Assembly: GCA_002914845.1 (NCBI GenBank)
Contig: JXTC01000663.1
Span: forward strand, 1 to 64,000
Source of the DNA: Trema orientale
Taxonomy: Eukaryota > Streptophyta > Magnoliopsida > Rosales > Cannabaceae
Direction of reading: 5' to 3'
Length of the DNA: 64,000 nucleotides
Positions 48,450-59,359 of this stretch are shown in pieces. Position numbers and translations under genes: made by a program. Below the pieces are notes generated by a model. It was not told the origin of the DNA and made no database searches. It saw only the letters and a list, made by a program, of their open reading frames with translations. Positions within the stretch are counted from its first letter, which is position 1. The number at the start of each line of letters is the position of its first letter.

Positions 48450-49579
48450 TCTCTTTTCTAATAGTTCATCCCACGGTATCGATTATATTGAATTCAGGGC
48501 CCCACTTTGGTTCATGGTAGTCAAAATGATAAGAACGAGGAGTTGTTCTTGCATTTCAAGTTTCTCAGTCAAATCGGAAGATCTAAATTTATGAGTTTTC
48601 CTTATTGGTTAGTTTTTAAAAGAAATTTGAGATGAGGAAACAGAAGGATAATTGTTTTTTTTTTAAAAAAAAAAAAATCATATTGAATCCCTTTTATATT
48701 TTAAAAAAATCATATGACCCAGGATCGACGATTGCCAAGTTAGCTAGTTCCTTATTTTTTTTAGTTGTAAATTATATATCTTAAAATATTGAATTCTTTT
48801 TACATCAAGGCTAGCTAAACTCTCTATAAGAAGCAAATTATACTTTTTTGCTTTTCATGAGCCTTTGTATTTGGTGTTTATATAAAAGAACTGAGATTAT
48901 TGAATACAAAATGGGTATTTAGAAATATGATGCTAAGTGGATATAGAGAAATGCCAAAATTTTGAAGAGATGACTTGGGGGGTTTTTTAATTTAATTAAT
49001 TAATTTTTTTTTATAATGGGGCATAGGAAGAACATGCCAAGTTTGTGAGAAGAAGCAAGTTAATTTTATCTATCCTCTATGTAGCATATATAGTATTGAA
49101 CAAATATATATCCCCATGGGTTGATTGGTTCAAGTCTATCAATAAAACATTTTATCCAATGTTATGAAATCTAGAACTAACAACTGATTAATAAGAAATT
49201 CAATAATTGTCATCACGTTTGATTTAAACTATGTTATGAGAATATTTTTCCTTTAAATTTGTATTTCCAGTAAAATGTGACGTTTTATCAATCAATTAAT
49301 TTTAACTAAGCATTGAGAGATATGCTTGCAAAAGTACATATAAGGTATTTGAAAAAATGCTAAAGAGGAATGTATTGACTATAAATAAGTTGGCACAATT
49401 GGGCTTTATCGAATAGGCTATTAAATTTAGTTTTTATTTACATTAGTATAATTAATTGGGAATAGATAGAGCAACAAAAGTGCTATGTTGATACGGTTTG
49501 ATCCGTTTTGCATGGAAACGATTTTAGGAAAATAATTAGAAGTGTTTTTGATTGATAAAGATAGCCATTGGTTTGTCAA

Positions 49580-50740
49580 TTAATGAAAAATTAAACAATC
49601 ATACCCCAAGCTGAGTATGTAAAAATATTTTAGTAAGTACTATATTCTACTACTTTATCAAATTGTGAAATGAAAAAATTAAAATTGAAGTTCAAAAGTT
49701 TATATAAAAGTGAGAAAATTCAATGGCTATTGAAGAAAACGAATTTTAGGAAGGCCTTAAAATATGTGTGACATTGTATGTAATAATGTTATATTGAATA
49801 ATTTTAATCATTAAATTGTGATAGATTTAATATGAAAATTCACTAATCAATATCAAATTAATCAATTATAATCTAACTTAAGCATGTGATACTATATAAT
49901 AGTGTTCTACTAAGTACTTTAGTCGATTAAAAGTCAAGTTATCGTTAGTTGTATTAGAATAATTGGAATTATTTACTAAATAATGAAAATTTAGCATTTT
50001 ATAGTCTAAATTGAGTATGTAATAGCATGTAATAATGTTCTATGAAGTACTATAATCCATTAGTTAGTAACATTATGCATAGTGGTATTAAATTAAGGTG
50101 AATTTTATCATTAAACGAAAAATTAACCAATTTTATTATTAGTTGAACATGTGATAGTAAATAATAGTGTTCTAATAATGACTATAACAATAAGCCACTA
50201 AATTGTGACATTATACACAGATATATTAAATTTATGTTATAGTTCGTTAATTCAATACAAAACTAACCCATTTAAGCCTTAGTGGATCATATGAAAGTAT
50301 GTAATAATGTTCTACTAAGTACTCTTTGTTAAATTATGCTTATTGATATTAAATTAATATTAATTCTTGTTAATTAATAAAAATTTATCTCCATTTAAAT
50401 TACACTGAATTGTTTTATTACATACGTGAACATTTAATTGTGCTACACAATTTTATATACAAAATTTTAATCCCATATAAGAAATAATACTATAATGTAA
50501 TTTAATATTATTAAAATATGAACTAAATATAGTCTAACTTAAATACGTGATAACATATAATAGTGTTTTACTAAGTACTATACTACACTAGCTACTACGT
50601 AAAATTATACACTTGGTATTAAATAATGTAACTTTCAAATAATTAATAAAAATTAATCTATTATAGTCTAATTTGGCTTTATGATAATATGTTATGTTAT
50701 TGGCATATAGTTAAAATAATATAGTATTAATGCTTTATTT
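49580..50740. repeat. Old, diverged satellite-like array, period about 115-140 bp
   Basis: A core of the form ATAATAGTGTTCTACTAAGTACT recurs in degraded form near 49632, 49789, 49904, 50038, 50169, 50310 and 50565. Each is preceded by a form of TCTAA-TT-AGCATGTGATA and followed by a form of TTATAC--TGGTATTAAATTAA and AATTAATAAAAATTAATC. Spacings are about 115-141 bp or twice that. Units are too diverged for a recent array. Confidence 0.65.
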
Positions 50741-51351
50741 TGACAAAATGTATATGAATTATTTATCTATTAGCAATATTCACATGAAATTATATATTGA
50801 ATTATTTTGTCACATATATGAACATTTAACTAATTGTTTTGCACAATTTTTATATACAAAATTTTAATCCTACAAAAAAAATACCATGACATAATTTCAT
50901 TTTATTAAAATATGATTCAAATAAATAAAATTTTAAATTAAATATTCTATTGAAATTATAACTCAATCTATATATAATAAGAAATAAATAGGTGTTTATT
51001 ATATTTGAAATAAGTAAGTTCAATGATAGGAAAAAAAACAAATATTTTCAATGTCCCTTTGAAAAGGAAAAAAGTTTTCAATATCTCCCAGAAAAAAATA
51101 GAAGAAAACGACAATAATCCGATGAAACTACGTCAAACTAGGTTTTTTTTGGTACCCAAAAATCATTCCGGACTAACAATAAATCGTACTGAAGTACCCA
51201 AAAAGTATTTTGAAAATATAAAAAGTCCTCCCTAAGTTGCTTGCTAAATTACAAATTTCAGTCCATATTTCTACCATTTCTTATTATTAAATTGGTTATT
51301 TTTACTTTTTTCCCCCCTCTGTTGTACTTTTTTGAAGGTTTTGTTATTTAT

Positions 51352-51395
51352 CTATACCAGTTTTTTTTTTTGGGATAAACATAGCTATACCAGTT
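51352..51395 (-). repeat. Poly(A) insertion (minus strand) with 11-bp direct repeats
   Basis: CTATACCAGTT at 51352-51362 and 51385-51395 flanks a 22-bp insert. Minus strand: CTATGTTTATCCC then A tract. Confidence 0.6.
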
Positions 51396-51780
51396 AAGAA
51401 AACAAGCTGTAGACCTTCGTTTTTATTGTCTTTTAGTGAGGTATAAGTCCGTCAAAAGTAAAATGAGAAAATAAATAATTCGTCTTTCAATTTATGTAAA
51501 CAAAAAAAAAAAAAATTGAATCCAAACAAAGCCCTTAATTGTCAAACTGCGTTTAGTTTGAACATGTAACAAAACAGCTGAACATGTACTCAAATGCTGA
51601 TGAATAATTAATTTAAAAAAATGACCATGAATAATTCATCACCGAAAAAAAAAAAAAAACTCATGAATAAACTAATACATTTCTTCAGTTAGAAACTGCC
51701 TCAGATCTCAATTCGGTTTATTTTATGATTTATCACACACAAACCTTCAAATCAACAACTTATATATAAATCTTAATACA

Positions 51781-52498
51781 GGAAAAATCTATTGTAAGAG
51801 GGGCAAAACCCCTCCTATAAGTAGGAGTGATTTTTTTTTTCAATCGAACGGTTAATAAATTATTCTTTTGTCAAANNNNNNNNNNNNNNNNNNNNNNNNN
51901 NNNNNNNNNNNNNNNNNNNNNNNNNNNNNNNNNNNNNNNNNNNNNNNNNNNNNNNNNNNNNNNNNNNNNNNNNNNNNNNNNNNNNNNNNNNNNNNNNNNN
52001 NNNNNNNNNNNNNNNNNNNNNNNNNNNNNNNNNNNNNNNNNNNNNNNNNNNNNNNNNNNNNNNNNNNNNNNNNNNNNNNNNNNNNNNNNNNNNNNNNNNN
52101 NNNNNNNNNNNNNNNNNNNNNNNNNNNNNNNNNNNNNNNNNNNNNNNNNNNNNNNNNNNNNNNNNNNNNNNNNNNNNNNNNNNNNNNNNNNNNNNNNNNN
52201 NNNNNNNNNNNNNNNNNNNNNNNNNNNNNNNNNNNNNNNNNNNNNNNNNNNNNNNNNNNNTTGGCTGAAAAACTACCCCTAATCAATTAATAATGACATC
52301 ATTCTTTTATTTTATTTTAACAAAACATATCAAGTTTCGAAAGAATAGACAAAAAGAAAAATAGTGCTCAAGTGTAATACATTATACAACAACCATCTGC
52401 ATCCATCATAATTAAGGACCATACGATTCTGATCTAATGGGTAAAAAAACACTCCTATTTGTAGGAGCGTTTTTACCGCTCCTATAGTAGAATTCTCC
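51781..52498. mobile_element. Mutator-like MITE with 9-bp target duplication, interior unsequenced
   Basis: CTTAATACA sits on both sides (51772-51780 and 52499-52507). The left end begins GGAAAAATCTATTGTAAG and the complement of the right end GGAGAATTCTACTATAGGAG, and the match continues for about 60 bases (CCTATAAGTAGGAGTG versus CCTACAAATAGGAGTG). Long inverted ends plus a 9-bp duplication fit Mutator-like elements. The centre is the 385-base N gap, so coding content cannot be judged. Confidence 0.75.
51876..52260. other. Assembly gap (385 N)
   Basis: Run of N. Open frames reported across it are meaningless. Confidence 1.
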
Positions 52499-52576
52499 CT
52501 TAATACATTATATAAAAATCACGCGACGAGTTGTTGAGTACTATACTTTCTCTTTTCATTATTAATCGGTTCAATT

Positions 52577-53035
52577 TCAGCATTTATCCGAACCAGACCC
52601 GACCGACTTCATAAGAGCCCGAGTCCGAAAAACGAAGAACCCGATTGTGTGTCCGCAAAGCGCGGCGATAAAGACGCCGCCGTTAAACGATATAACGGCG
52701 AGGGTGACCATGTAAGCCAGCGCGGAACGCACCGTGTGGACCGCCGTCCGAAGCAGCGACGCCGTTCGATCGGTGGAGCCGGGCCTCACGAAATCTGAGT
52801 GAGTGAGCCACTCAACGACGACCGCCAAAGCGAATACGAACACCAAAGACAACCCGTACATGGCCGGGTTGGATCCGGGCCAACCCGGAAACAGGACCTC
52901 CGTGACGTGGCCCCAGAAGAAGGTCGTGTGCACTGGGATTCTTCGCCGGAAGTGGGTGTTTCCTGTGCCGTTCAACGACGTCGCCGGAGATGCCCATCCG
53001 CCGTGATTTGACGTCATATCTCCAGATTCTGACAT
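52577..53035 (-). CDS. COPT4-like copper transporter homologue without the MxxxM motif
   Basis: Intronless, 152 residues. The fold signature is clear: HTTFFWGHVTEVLFPGWPGSNPAMYGLSLVFVFALAVVVEW for TM1 (about 37-76), AYMVTLAVISFNGGVFIAALCGHTIGFFVFRTRA for TM2-TM3 (108-140) with the GxxxG motif GHTIG (Gly128, Gly132). In place of the two gate methionines of MxxxM stand Thr111 and Ile115. The N-terminus has few Met or His residues and no Met cluster. From memory, Arabidopsis COPT4 has the same loss (I/V in those places) and was regarded as unable to transport copper alone. So this is probably a COPT4 orthologue that may act as a subunit or regulator rather than a transporter. GC content is much higher than in the surrounding DNA. 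A minus-strand TATTTAAA lies at 53129-53136. Ends SGSDKC. Confidence 0.9.
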   Translation of the reverse strand: MSESGDMTSNHGGWASPATSLNGTGNTHFRRRIPVHTTFFWGHVTEVLFPGWPGSNPAMYGLSLVFVFALAVVVEWLTHSDFVRPGSTDRTASLLRTAVHTVRSALAYMVTLAVISFNGGVFIAALCGHTIGFFVFRTRALMKSVGSGSDKC

Positions 53036-53525
53036 GTTTTATTTATTTACTTTTTTTTATTTATTTATGGGATTTTGGTATTAGGATAGAATAGGATATA
53101 GAGCGTAATGAAACTCCAGTGAGTTTGTTTAAATAGGTGTAGAAAGAGAAGTGGAGACTAGAGAAGTATATTTGCTTTACAGGACATGACATTGCAGACT
53201 CACGCTCTTTATTGGGAGTGTAAACTACTTTCTGGTATTTATATGGTCTAAAGTTAATTGAGTTTATAAAATTTTATTTATCACTCTATTTTTTTTGGTG
53301 CCATATCTCAATTGAGTTTTAAGGTTTAAATCTCATTCGTTTTAAATAAAAAAAAAATATTTATTACGTCTAATTAATACAATAACTTGGGATTGAATCA
53401 AATGGCTTTTGCGAGAGAACAATTACTAGCTCAGTAGCTTTTACATATTCTTTTATGTAAAATTGAGCCCTGGATGGCTTTGTGTACCTACATGGTATAT
53501 AGATTTTTTTTAAGACTGAGACTGT

Positions 53526-53710
53526 GCTAAAAATATATTTTTTCTCACTTTTTTTACATTCTTCAGTTTTGTTTTATTGTCTAATACGTGATTTTTATTA
53601 TTTAGTTTAATATTTTAATATTTTAATAATATAAATAGTGAAATTCACATGTCAAATAATAAAATTGAGAAAGTGAAAAAAAAAAAAAATACAACTAGTA
53701 TTTTTCCTTT
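53526..53710. repeat. Foldback MITE-like repeat
   Basis: Left arm (TTTCTCACTTTTTTTACATT, ATTGTCTAATACGTGATT) is the approximate complement of the right arm (AATCACATG-like AAATTCACATGTCAAATAAT, GAGAAAGTGAAAAAA). The family is the same as the repeat at 19130-19345. Confidence 0.55.
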
Positions 53711-54562
53711 TAAATATATTCATATGCTTGATTAGATTAGATAAGGTGATATTTTATATGATATGCACGATGAAAAAGTGAATTTACCACTCCGCTAGAC
53801 TCTGAAGAATGTTCAGAGAATCATAGTTGACAATATGCAAACTAATTTATTGAATAACTTCAAAATGTCGATAGAATTTGACAAAATTTATTTGTTTAGA
53901 CAGTGGGGGACATATTAAATGTTGGAAATAAATCAAAGGATAATTATGTTCAAAGTGAGCAAAATCAACTAATTAAAAGAAAGAAGTCGGGTTGGAAAAT
54001 GGAAGTGCGCGCGCGTGGGACAGGGAAGAGAAAGATCATTCGATGACTCGTTTGGAAGCAATTCCTGGACGAAAGCTGAGTACTGCCTGGGCTTAGCATT
54101 AACATTATATATAAAACAAAAAGGAGGCAACTTCTCTGTTTGCGCAAAACAAAGTATATATCCAAATCCTAAAGACTCTATATATAATTCGAAAAAGCAA
54201 TTCCATAATATTATGAACAAAAAGAAGATCTCTGTCCAGGCGCTGCGAGTTGCTGCCCCTTGGAGCATTATTAATGTAAAACATATATGTTGGTTGATCT
54301 TGATCTGCTGTTTTGGAGGGTGTCAACTGCCATGCCATGCATGATGCATATGGTGATACTCATGTAGCAGCTTACCCACAAATATTTGGGCCTAAAATGT
54401 ACCAAGCCCATGCTAGTTGCTATGGCCATTTACATTATTATTAATTAATTACCCACATGTTGTTTTGAAAGTGCTTTGATATTTATGAAAAGATCGAGAA
54501 TGTACGCAAAAATGGACTTCTTAATTAACATATTTAAAACTATTTTTTCAAGATAATTTTTT

Positions 54563-55140
54563 GAGAAATTTAGGTGGATGACTTATATTTTAAACTTGAT
54601 TAAGTAGATGTCTAATTTTTAAATTTCATAGCTAAATGTTCAGGTATATATATTTTTACACTTGGTAGATATGTTTATATACTAATTTCAATTATTGTAC
54701 TGAAATGTACTTAGTATATAATTTTTTATGCTTAGTATATAAAATTTTACACTTAGTATATAAATATATATACTGGACATTTTGCTATAACATTTAACAA
54801 ATGGATATTTAATTAAATTGAGCCTAAAATTTGGCCATATTTCTAAAAGGCCCTGAGAAATTTAAGTGGATGACCAAGATTTTAAATTTGATTAAGTAGA
54901 TGTCCACTTTTAAAATTTTATAGCTAAATGTCCAGGTATATATATTTTTATACTTAGTATATACATATATCTACCAATTTTAGTTACTGTAAATGCACTG
55001 GGTATATAATTTTTTATATTTGGTATATAAAATTTTACACTTGGTAAATAAGCATATATACTGGATATTTTGCTATAACATTTGACAAAAAGGCATTACT
55101 GAAATTGGGCCCAAAATTTGGTCACATTTATATAAGCCTC
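54563..55140. repeat. Two tandem copies of a 290-bp repeat
   Basis: Units start GAGAAATTTA(G/A)GTGGATGAC at 54563 and 54855 and share TTAAGTAGATGTC, ATAGCTAAATGT, GGTATATAATTTTTTAT, TATAAAATTTTACACTT and GACATTTTGCTATAACATTT. A third copy lies at 58591-58874. No protein. Confidence 0.85.
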
Positions 55141-55239
55141 TTAATTTTTTGGACAATGGTGATAATGGGCTGGTGTGGTTATGATGGGCTGGTGGGCTTT
55201 TAGTTGTTTCTGGGCCTAAAAAAAGCTGCTAGCTAGAAT

Positions 55240-55259
55240 AGAATATTGCGGAACATTTC
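55240..55259. promoter_or_regulatory. Heat-shock element
   Basis: AGAATATTGCGGAACATTTC reads as four successive 5-bp units nGAAn-nTTnn-nGAAn-nTTnn, close to the consensus bound by heat-shock factors (both TTC units have a third-base mismatch). It lies 238 bases before the heat-shock protein ATG. A second, poorer set (AGAAGAACCCCGAAA, 55341-55355) lies just before the TATA box. Confidence 0.6.
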
Positions 55260-55367
55260 TTACTTCTATCATGAATCGAAGCTGGTCGAAGATTATAGAT
55301 GGTCGTCACATCTAGAACAGCAATCATTTATGGGAGTGCTAGAAGAACCCCGAAATCTCACCAATCC

Positions 55368-55376
55368 AATATATAC
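55368..55376 (+). promoter_or_regulatory. TATA box of the small heat-shock gene
   Basis: CAATATATACC, about 105 bases before the ATG and just downstream of the HSE-like units. Confidence 0.5.
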
Positions 55377-55477
55377 CACCATCCATACACTCCTTTTTCC
55401 CCATCAGTACTAGTGATCATCAATCCATTCTAAATTAAAATTTTTTTTTTTTAAATAAAAAATCAAAACAAAAAGAA

Positions 55478-55912
55478 ATGTCTCTAATTCCTAGTGTTTT
55501 TGGCAACAGGGGTTTGTTGGACCCATTCAGTTCTGACATATGGGGTAACGTAAACAGCTCAAACGACGTGTCGTCTTTCGCAAACACGCTGGTGGACTGG
55601 AAGGAGACCACGGAAAGCCACGTGTTCAAGGTTGATCTACCTGGGCTGAAGAAGGAGGAGGTGAAGGTGGAGGTTGAGGAAGGCCGGGTTCTCCAGATCA
55701 GCGGGGAGCGGAGCGTGGAGGAGGAGGACAAGGGCGACAAGTGGCACCGCGTCGAGAGAGCACGTGGCAAGTTCCTCCGCCGCTTCCGCCTGCCGGAGAA
55801 CGCTAAGCTCGACGAGGTCAAGGCTTCTCTCGAGGACGGTGTTCTCACCGTCACCGTACCCAAGGTGCCGGAGAAGAAGCCGGAGGTCAAGTCCATCGAG
55901 ATCACTGGCTAA
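55478..55912 (+). CDS. Class I cytosolic small heat-shock protein (HSP17-18 type)
   Basis: Intronless gene of 144 residues. The protein is an ATP-independent chaperone that forms oligomers (dodecamers in known class I members) and holds heat-denatured proteins. The start [22 protein letters not shown] is the class I N-terminal signature. The alpha-crystallin domain runs from about 39 ([40 protein letters not shown]) to 128 ([34 protein letters not shown]). The C-terminal extension [10 protein letters not shown] holds the I-x-I oligomerisation motif. Typical class I proteins are 150-160 residues; the shortage lies in the N-terminal arm between residues 20 and 36 ([17 protein letters not shown]). 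Codon third positions are G/C-rich compared with neighbouring genes. The upstream heat-shock element suggests heat induction. Confidence 0.96.
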   Translation: MSLIPSVFGNRGLLDPFSSDIWGNVNSSNDVSSFANTLVDWKETTESHVFKVDLPGLKKEEVKVEVEEGRVLQISGERSVEEEDKGDKWHRVERARGKFLRRFRLPENAKLDEVKASLEDGVLTVTVPKVPEKKPEVKSIEITG

Positions 55913-57399
55913 GCTTAACCATGTCGTTTTTCGTTTTAATAAATTTGTTGTGAAATTCTCTGATTTGTGTTTGTTGTCGTATTATTTTCTGTTTCACTTT
56001 TTTTTTTTTTTTTGGATGGGGGGTGCGCGCGAGGTTTAATGCTGTAATTACGTAAAGTATAATATAATAAGTAATAATAATAATAATAGTAATAGTAATA
56101 ATAATGATGGTGCTAAATTTTGTTTTGTCTTTTAATTTATTTTCTCGGTTAAAGAGGATTGTAGTAGTAATAGATGTGTTTTCAGAAACTCCACTAAAGA
56201 CAATAAGTTGCATAACTGCATCGGATGGAAAAATTAGCATTCTTCTTAAGAAGTTCTGAAGAAATGCTAGACATTGTGATAATTAACTCTCTATTTATAA
56301 CTTCAACCATATGATGTGGCACTTAATTAATAGAATAGTAATGGATATTGTTATGACCAAGAGTCATTTCTCCACAAAATAAGACATATATCCGATCAAG
56401 ATCAAGTGAAGTTACCTGGGCCACTTTGACTCATACTCCTGTAGTCCAAGCAAAAGCAAATAATCACCCAATTCAGAAAGTCAAGTGTGTACAGCTAGAA
56501 ATCGTGATCCGAGTGATTCTATTCAATCTTCCAAGCAATAGAGATTGTTTATGAAACGACAGATTCCCATGTAACTGAGAGAATCAATCAACATTAATTG
56601 TTGTTCTAAGAAGGAAAGTTTGTGATTTATGTCAATCAAGTAGTTGGGCAGTATCGACTGAAATCGGGTAATGATACCAATTTAATTACAATATTTTTGG
56701 TATAATCTTTTCATATGTAGAGCTATATAATGAGGAGCGATAGAATAACTTAGATATACAAAATTGACTGACTTGAGCGTCAGAGTTTCTTTGGTAGGTA
56801 CCACACCGGTGCCCTCCAGATTGTACAATTCCGGCAAAATCAAGACAGTTACTACTTCACGGTGATCATTGGCCCTTGAGAAATTCAATTGTAGAAATTG
56901 GTATCTACATATATAACGTGTGGCAGTTGAACCTTAATAATAATAATAATAATAAACAAGCACGCATTAAATACCAATCAAGTTATTCTTTTTCAGACAT
57001 TGGATTCTCTCAACATGCTGGTCCATCAAATTTTGCTCTACATGATGAATGTCATTTGTTCGGAAGAGTTCTTTAAATAACAGCTCTAAGATCCAATTTC
57101 CTTATAGCAACTACTTAAATATATTTAGAAGTATATAATTTTTTAGTTTTTAGAAGTATATTCTTATTAAAATTATCCTTTATTAACACAATAATAAGGT
57201 TGATGAGTTAATAAAACCACTTAATAGGCAACTTTTAACTAATTGTTTTAAAATGTAAAAATAACTAATTACTTAGTTGATAAAAACTCAAGGTGAAAAA
57301 AAAAAACACTAATCACTTTGTTGATAAAAAGAACCAATTGGTGAAATTTATAGGCAAATTTAAAACGTTATAAAAATTATTATAAAGAGGCAATTAAGG

Positions 57400-57990
57400 T
57401 TACGGGGCTTATTTCATTAATAGCATCAAGAAAACCAATACTCAGCCCAATTACCTAAAACTTATTCAGGTTTTGGACATAAGTAAGAGTAATGATAGTT
57501 GCACTAAAATTTTACACAAAAATTTTGACGTGACATGCAATTTAACTATTTTTGTTTTAAAATGAGACAATATCACTTAAAATTATGTGACTAAAAATGA
57601 TGTCACGTCATTTGTGTAAGTTTTTAATGTAAAATTTTAGTGTCCAAAACTTTACTTGTAAAAGTAATTTGGGTCAAAATGACCTTTTTGTTACTAATAA
57701 TATTTGTGACTCTAAACAATATATTTTTAGGAAGATTTATGACCAATAGTTACAATTTTATAGTTGTAATAATAGTTAGACTTATGACTGTTAATCATAA
57801 AATTTATGACCAATAGTCAAAATTTTTATAGTTGCGATGACATAGAATAGACTCGTGATGATATATAGACTTTTATGACTGTTAATCAGAAAATTTAATA
57901 GGGGGAAAAAGGGGAAAAAAGAGGGGGGTGGGGGTGGGAAGGTCATTTTGGGGCCAACACTCTTTAAATCCGTCCATTTCTCCACGTGAA
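57400..57990. repeat. Dispersed repeat, second copy (see 45840-46240)
   Basis: Same ordered phrases as 45840-46240. Within it, GATTTATGACCAATAGT-like and GACTGTTAATCA-(T/G)AAAATTTA phrases recur two or three times, and a foldback MITE has been inserted at 57501. Confidence 0.7.
57501..57644. mobile_element. Foldback MITE of about 145 bp
   Basis: Left end GCACTAAAATTTTACACAAA and the complement of the right end ACACTAAAATTTTACATTAA match, and both arms reach a GACGTGACAT motif. No target duplication identified. Confidence 0.6.
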
Positions 57991-58590
57991 ATGCTGCCAA
58001 TGCGAGTTTCCACCTTTCAACAACGTAAACGTAATAGAGGTTCTTTCATATATAGCAGTTCCCAAGTTTTGTTTTTCGTGTTGTGCAGTTTTTATTTCTT
58101 TTTACAAACATTGCATTTTTAGCAATTTTCTTCTTAAAATAACATTGTTTTTAAATTCAACCATATAAGTGTGACTAGTTTAGTGACTAGTTTAGATTAT
58201 TCTTTAACTTACTGGGTTAGGTTTTGTAAACAAAAATCAATCAAATAGAGAAAAATTAGGAGTATCTTCGAAACTTTGTAATAAAAGCTGTACAAATGAA
58301 AAAAAAAAAAAATTAAAAAACTGCTAAAAGTAAAAAAAATAATACTCAGAAACTGCTATGGAGGTTAATTTCCAAACGTAGTAATAGACATAAAATAGAA
58401 TCTACAAGGCCCTGTAGGGACGAGGGTCGATCATACTAGGGAAAATGACATGGATAAGACTAACTTGGGCCAAAATAATTTTTTGTACATTTTTCTAAAA
58501 ATGATATTTTTAGGAGTGTCAAAGATATGATCCATAGTCAAGACATCTTTGACATTCCTTAAAGTGTCATTTTTTAAAAAAAAAAAAAAA

Positions 58591-58874
58591 GAGAAATTTA
58601 GATGGATGACCAAAATTTTAAATTTAATTAAGTGGATGTCCACTTTTAAAATTTTATAGCTAAATGTCAAAGTATATATATTTTTACACTAAGTAGATCT
58701 ATATATCTACCAATTTTAGTTACTATACTAAAATGCACTGGGTATATAATTTTTTATACTTGGTATATAAAATTTTACACTTGGTATATATGCATATATA
58801 CCGGACATTTTGCTATAATATTTGACAAAGGGACATTTACAGAAATTGAGCCCAAAATTTAGTCATATTTTGGT
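58591..58874. repeat. Third copy of the 290-bp repeat (see 54563-55140)
   Basis: Starts GAGAAATTTAGATGGATGAC directly after an A tract and runs through GACATTTTGCTATAATATTTG to GCCCAAAATTTAGTCATATT. Confidence 0.85.
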
Positions 58875-59303
58875 CCAAGTTAGTCCTACTTGAGCCCAAC
58901 ATTGGCCACCGGCCTAATTTCATGGAAGGCCTGGTTGGGCCTAACAGGACTGGCCTTTCAGTCAAAAACGACACCTAAAAGCCAATAATACGAAATAACG
59001 GCAACAAATGGAGAGTGAGATTAAAAAACAGAAACGGCAAGATATGAGAAACGAGGACAACATAACAAAAGAAAAAACGACAATAAACCGAAGGATTACA
59101 CGAAAACTAATTGGAAAATTGACAACAAAGAGAATAAAAGGAAACAAAAGAGAAAAAATATAAATTAATAAATAAACATTAACACCAACAAATGAAATAA
59201 ATAAGAGGACAGCAAAGTAAAAAACGACACAAAGACAAACGACGACACAGGTTCATGAAAAGACAGGGAACATTAAGACAGGGAAAATTAAATAAGCACT
59301 ACA

Positions 59304-59359
59304 TATTCAAGCTAAGTATCCCTTTCCAACAAAAAAAAAAAAGTATTCAAGCTAAGTAT
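59304..59359 (+). repeat. Poly(A) insertion with 16-bp direct repeats
   Basis: TATTCAAGCTAAGTAT at 59304-59319 and 59344-59359 flanks a 24-bp insert CCCTTTCCAAC plus A12 and G. Same geometry (16 + 24 + 16) as at 874-929. Confidence 0.7.

Larger units (their letters stand above)
45408..51771. other. Long gene-free repeat region inside the COPT cluster
   Basis: No coding sequence is supportable. The region holds the repeats listed separately plus AT-rich sequence. At about 47040-47470 it is dominated by variants of TAACTA/TAGTAACTGG in loose array. Confidence 0.5.
53140..55239. other. Intergenic repeats
   Basis: Gene-free. Contains a short B-box-like phrase followed by an A tract at about 53316-53358 (AAGGTTTAAATCTC), the foldback repeat and the tandem repeat pair listed separately. 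An ORF-like stretch at 53965-54344 on both strands has no recognisable protein. Confidence 0.45.
55913..58590. other. 3' UTR then intergenic
   Basis: Contains (AAT)n-type microsatellites at about 56070-56106 and 56938-56956, the dispersed repeat at 57400-57990 and a nested MITE. No gene. Confidence 0.5.

Noticed and set aside
46504..50740. CRISPR-like array
   Set aside because: Plant nuclear DNA; repeats are direct tandem or diverged and lack uniform repeat-spacer structure.
51827..52290. Open frames crossing 51.8-52.3 kb
   Set aside because: They consist of the N gap and have no real sequence.
55435..56039. Overlapping frames opposite or out of phase with the heat-shock gene
   Set aside because: Shadows of a GC3-rich coding sequence; Arg/Ser-rich with no homology.
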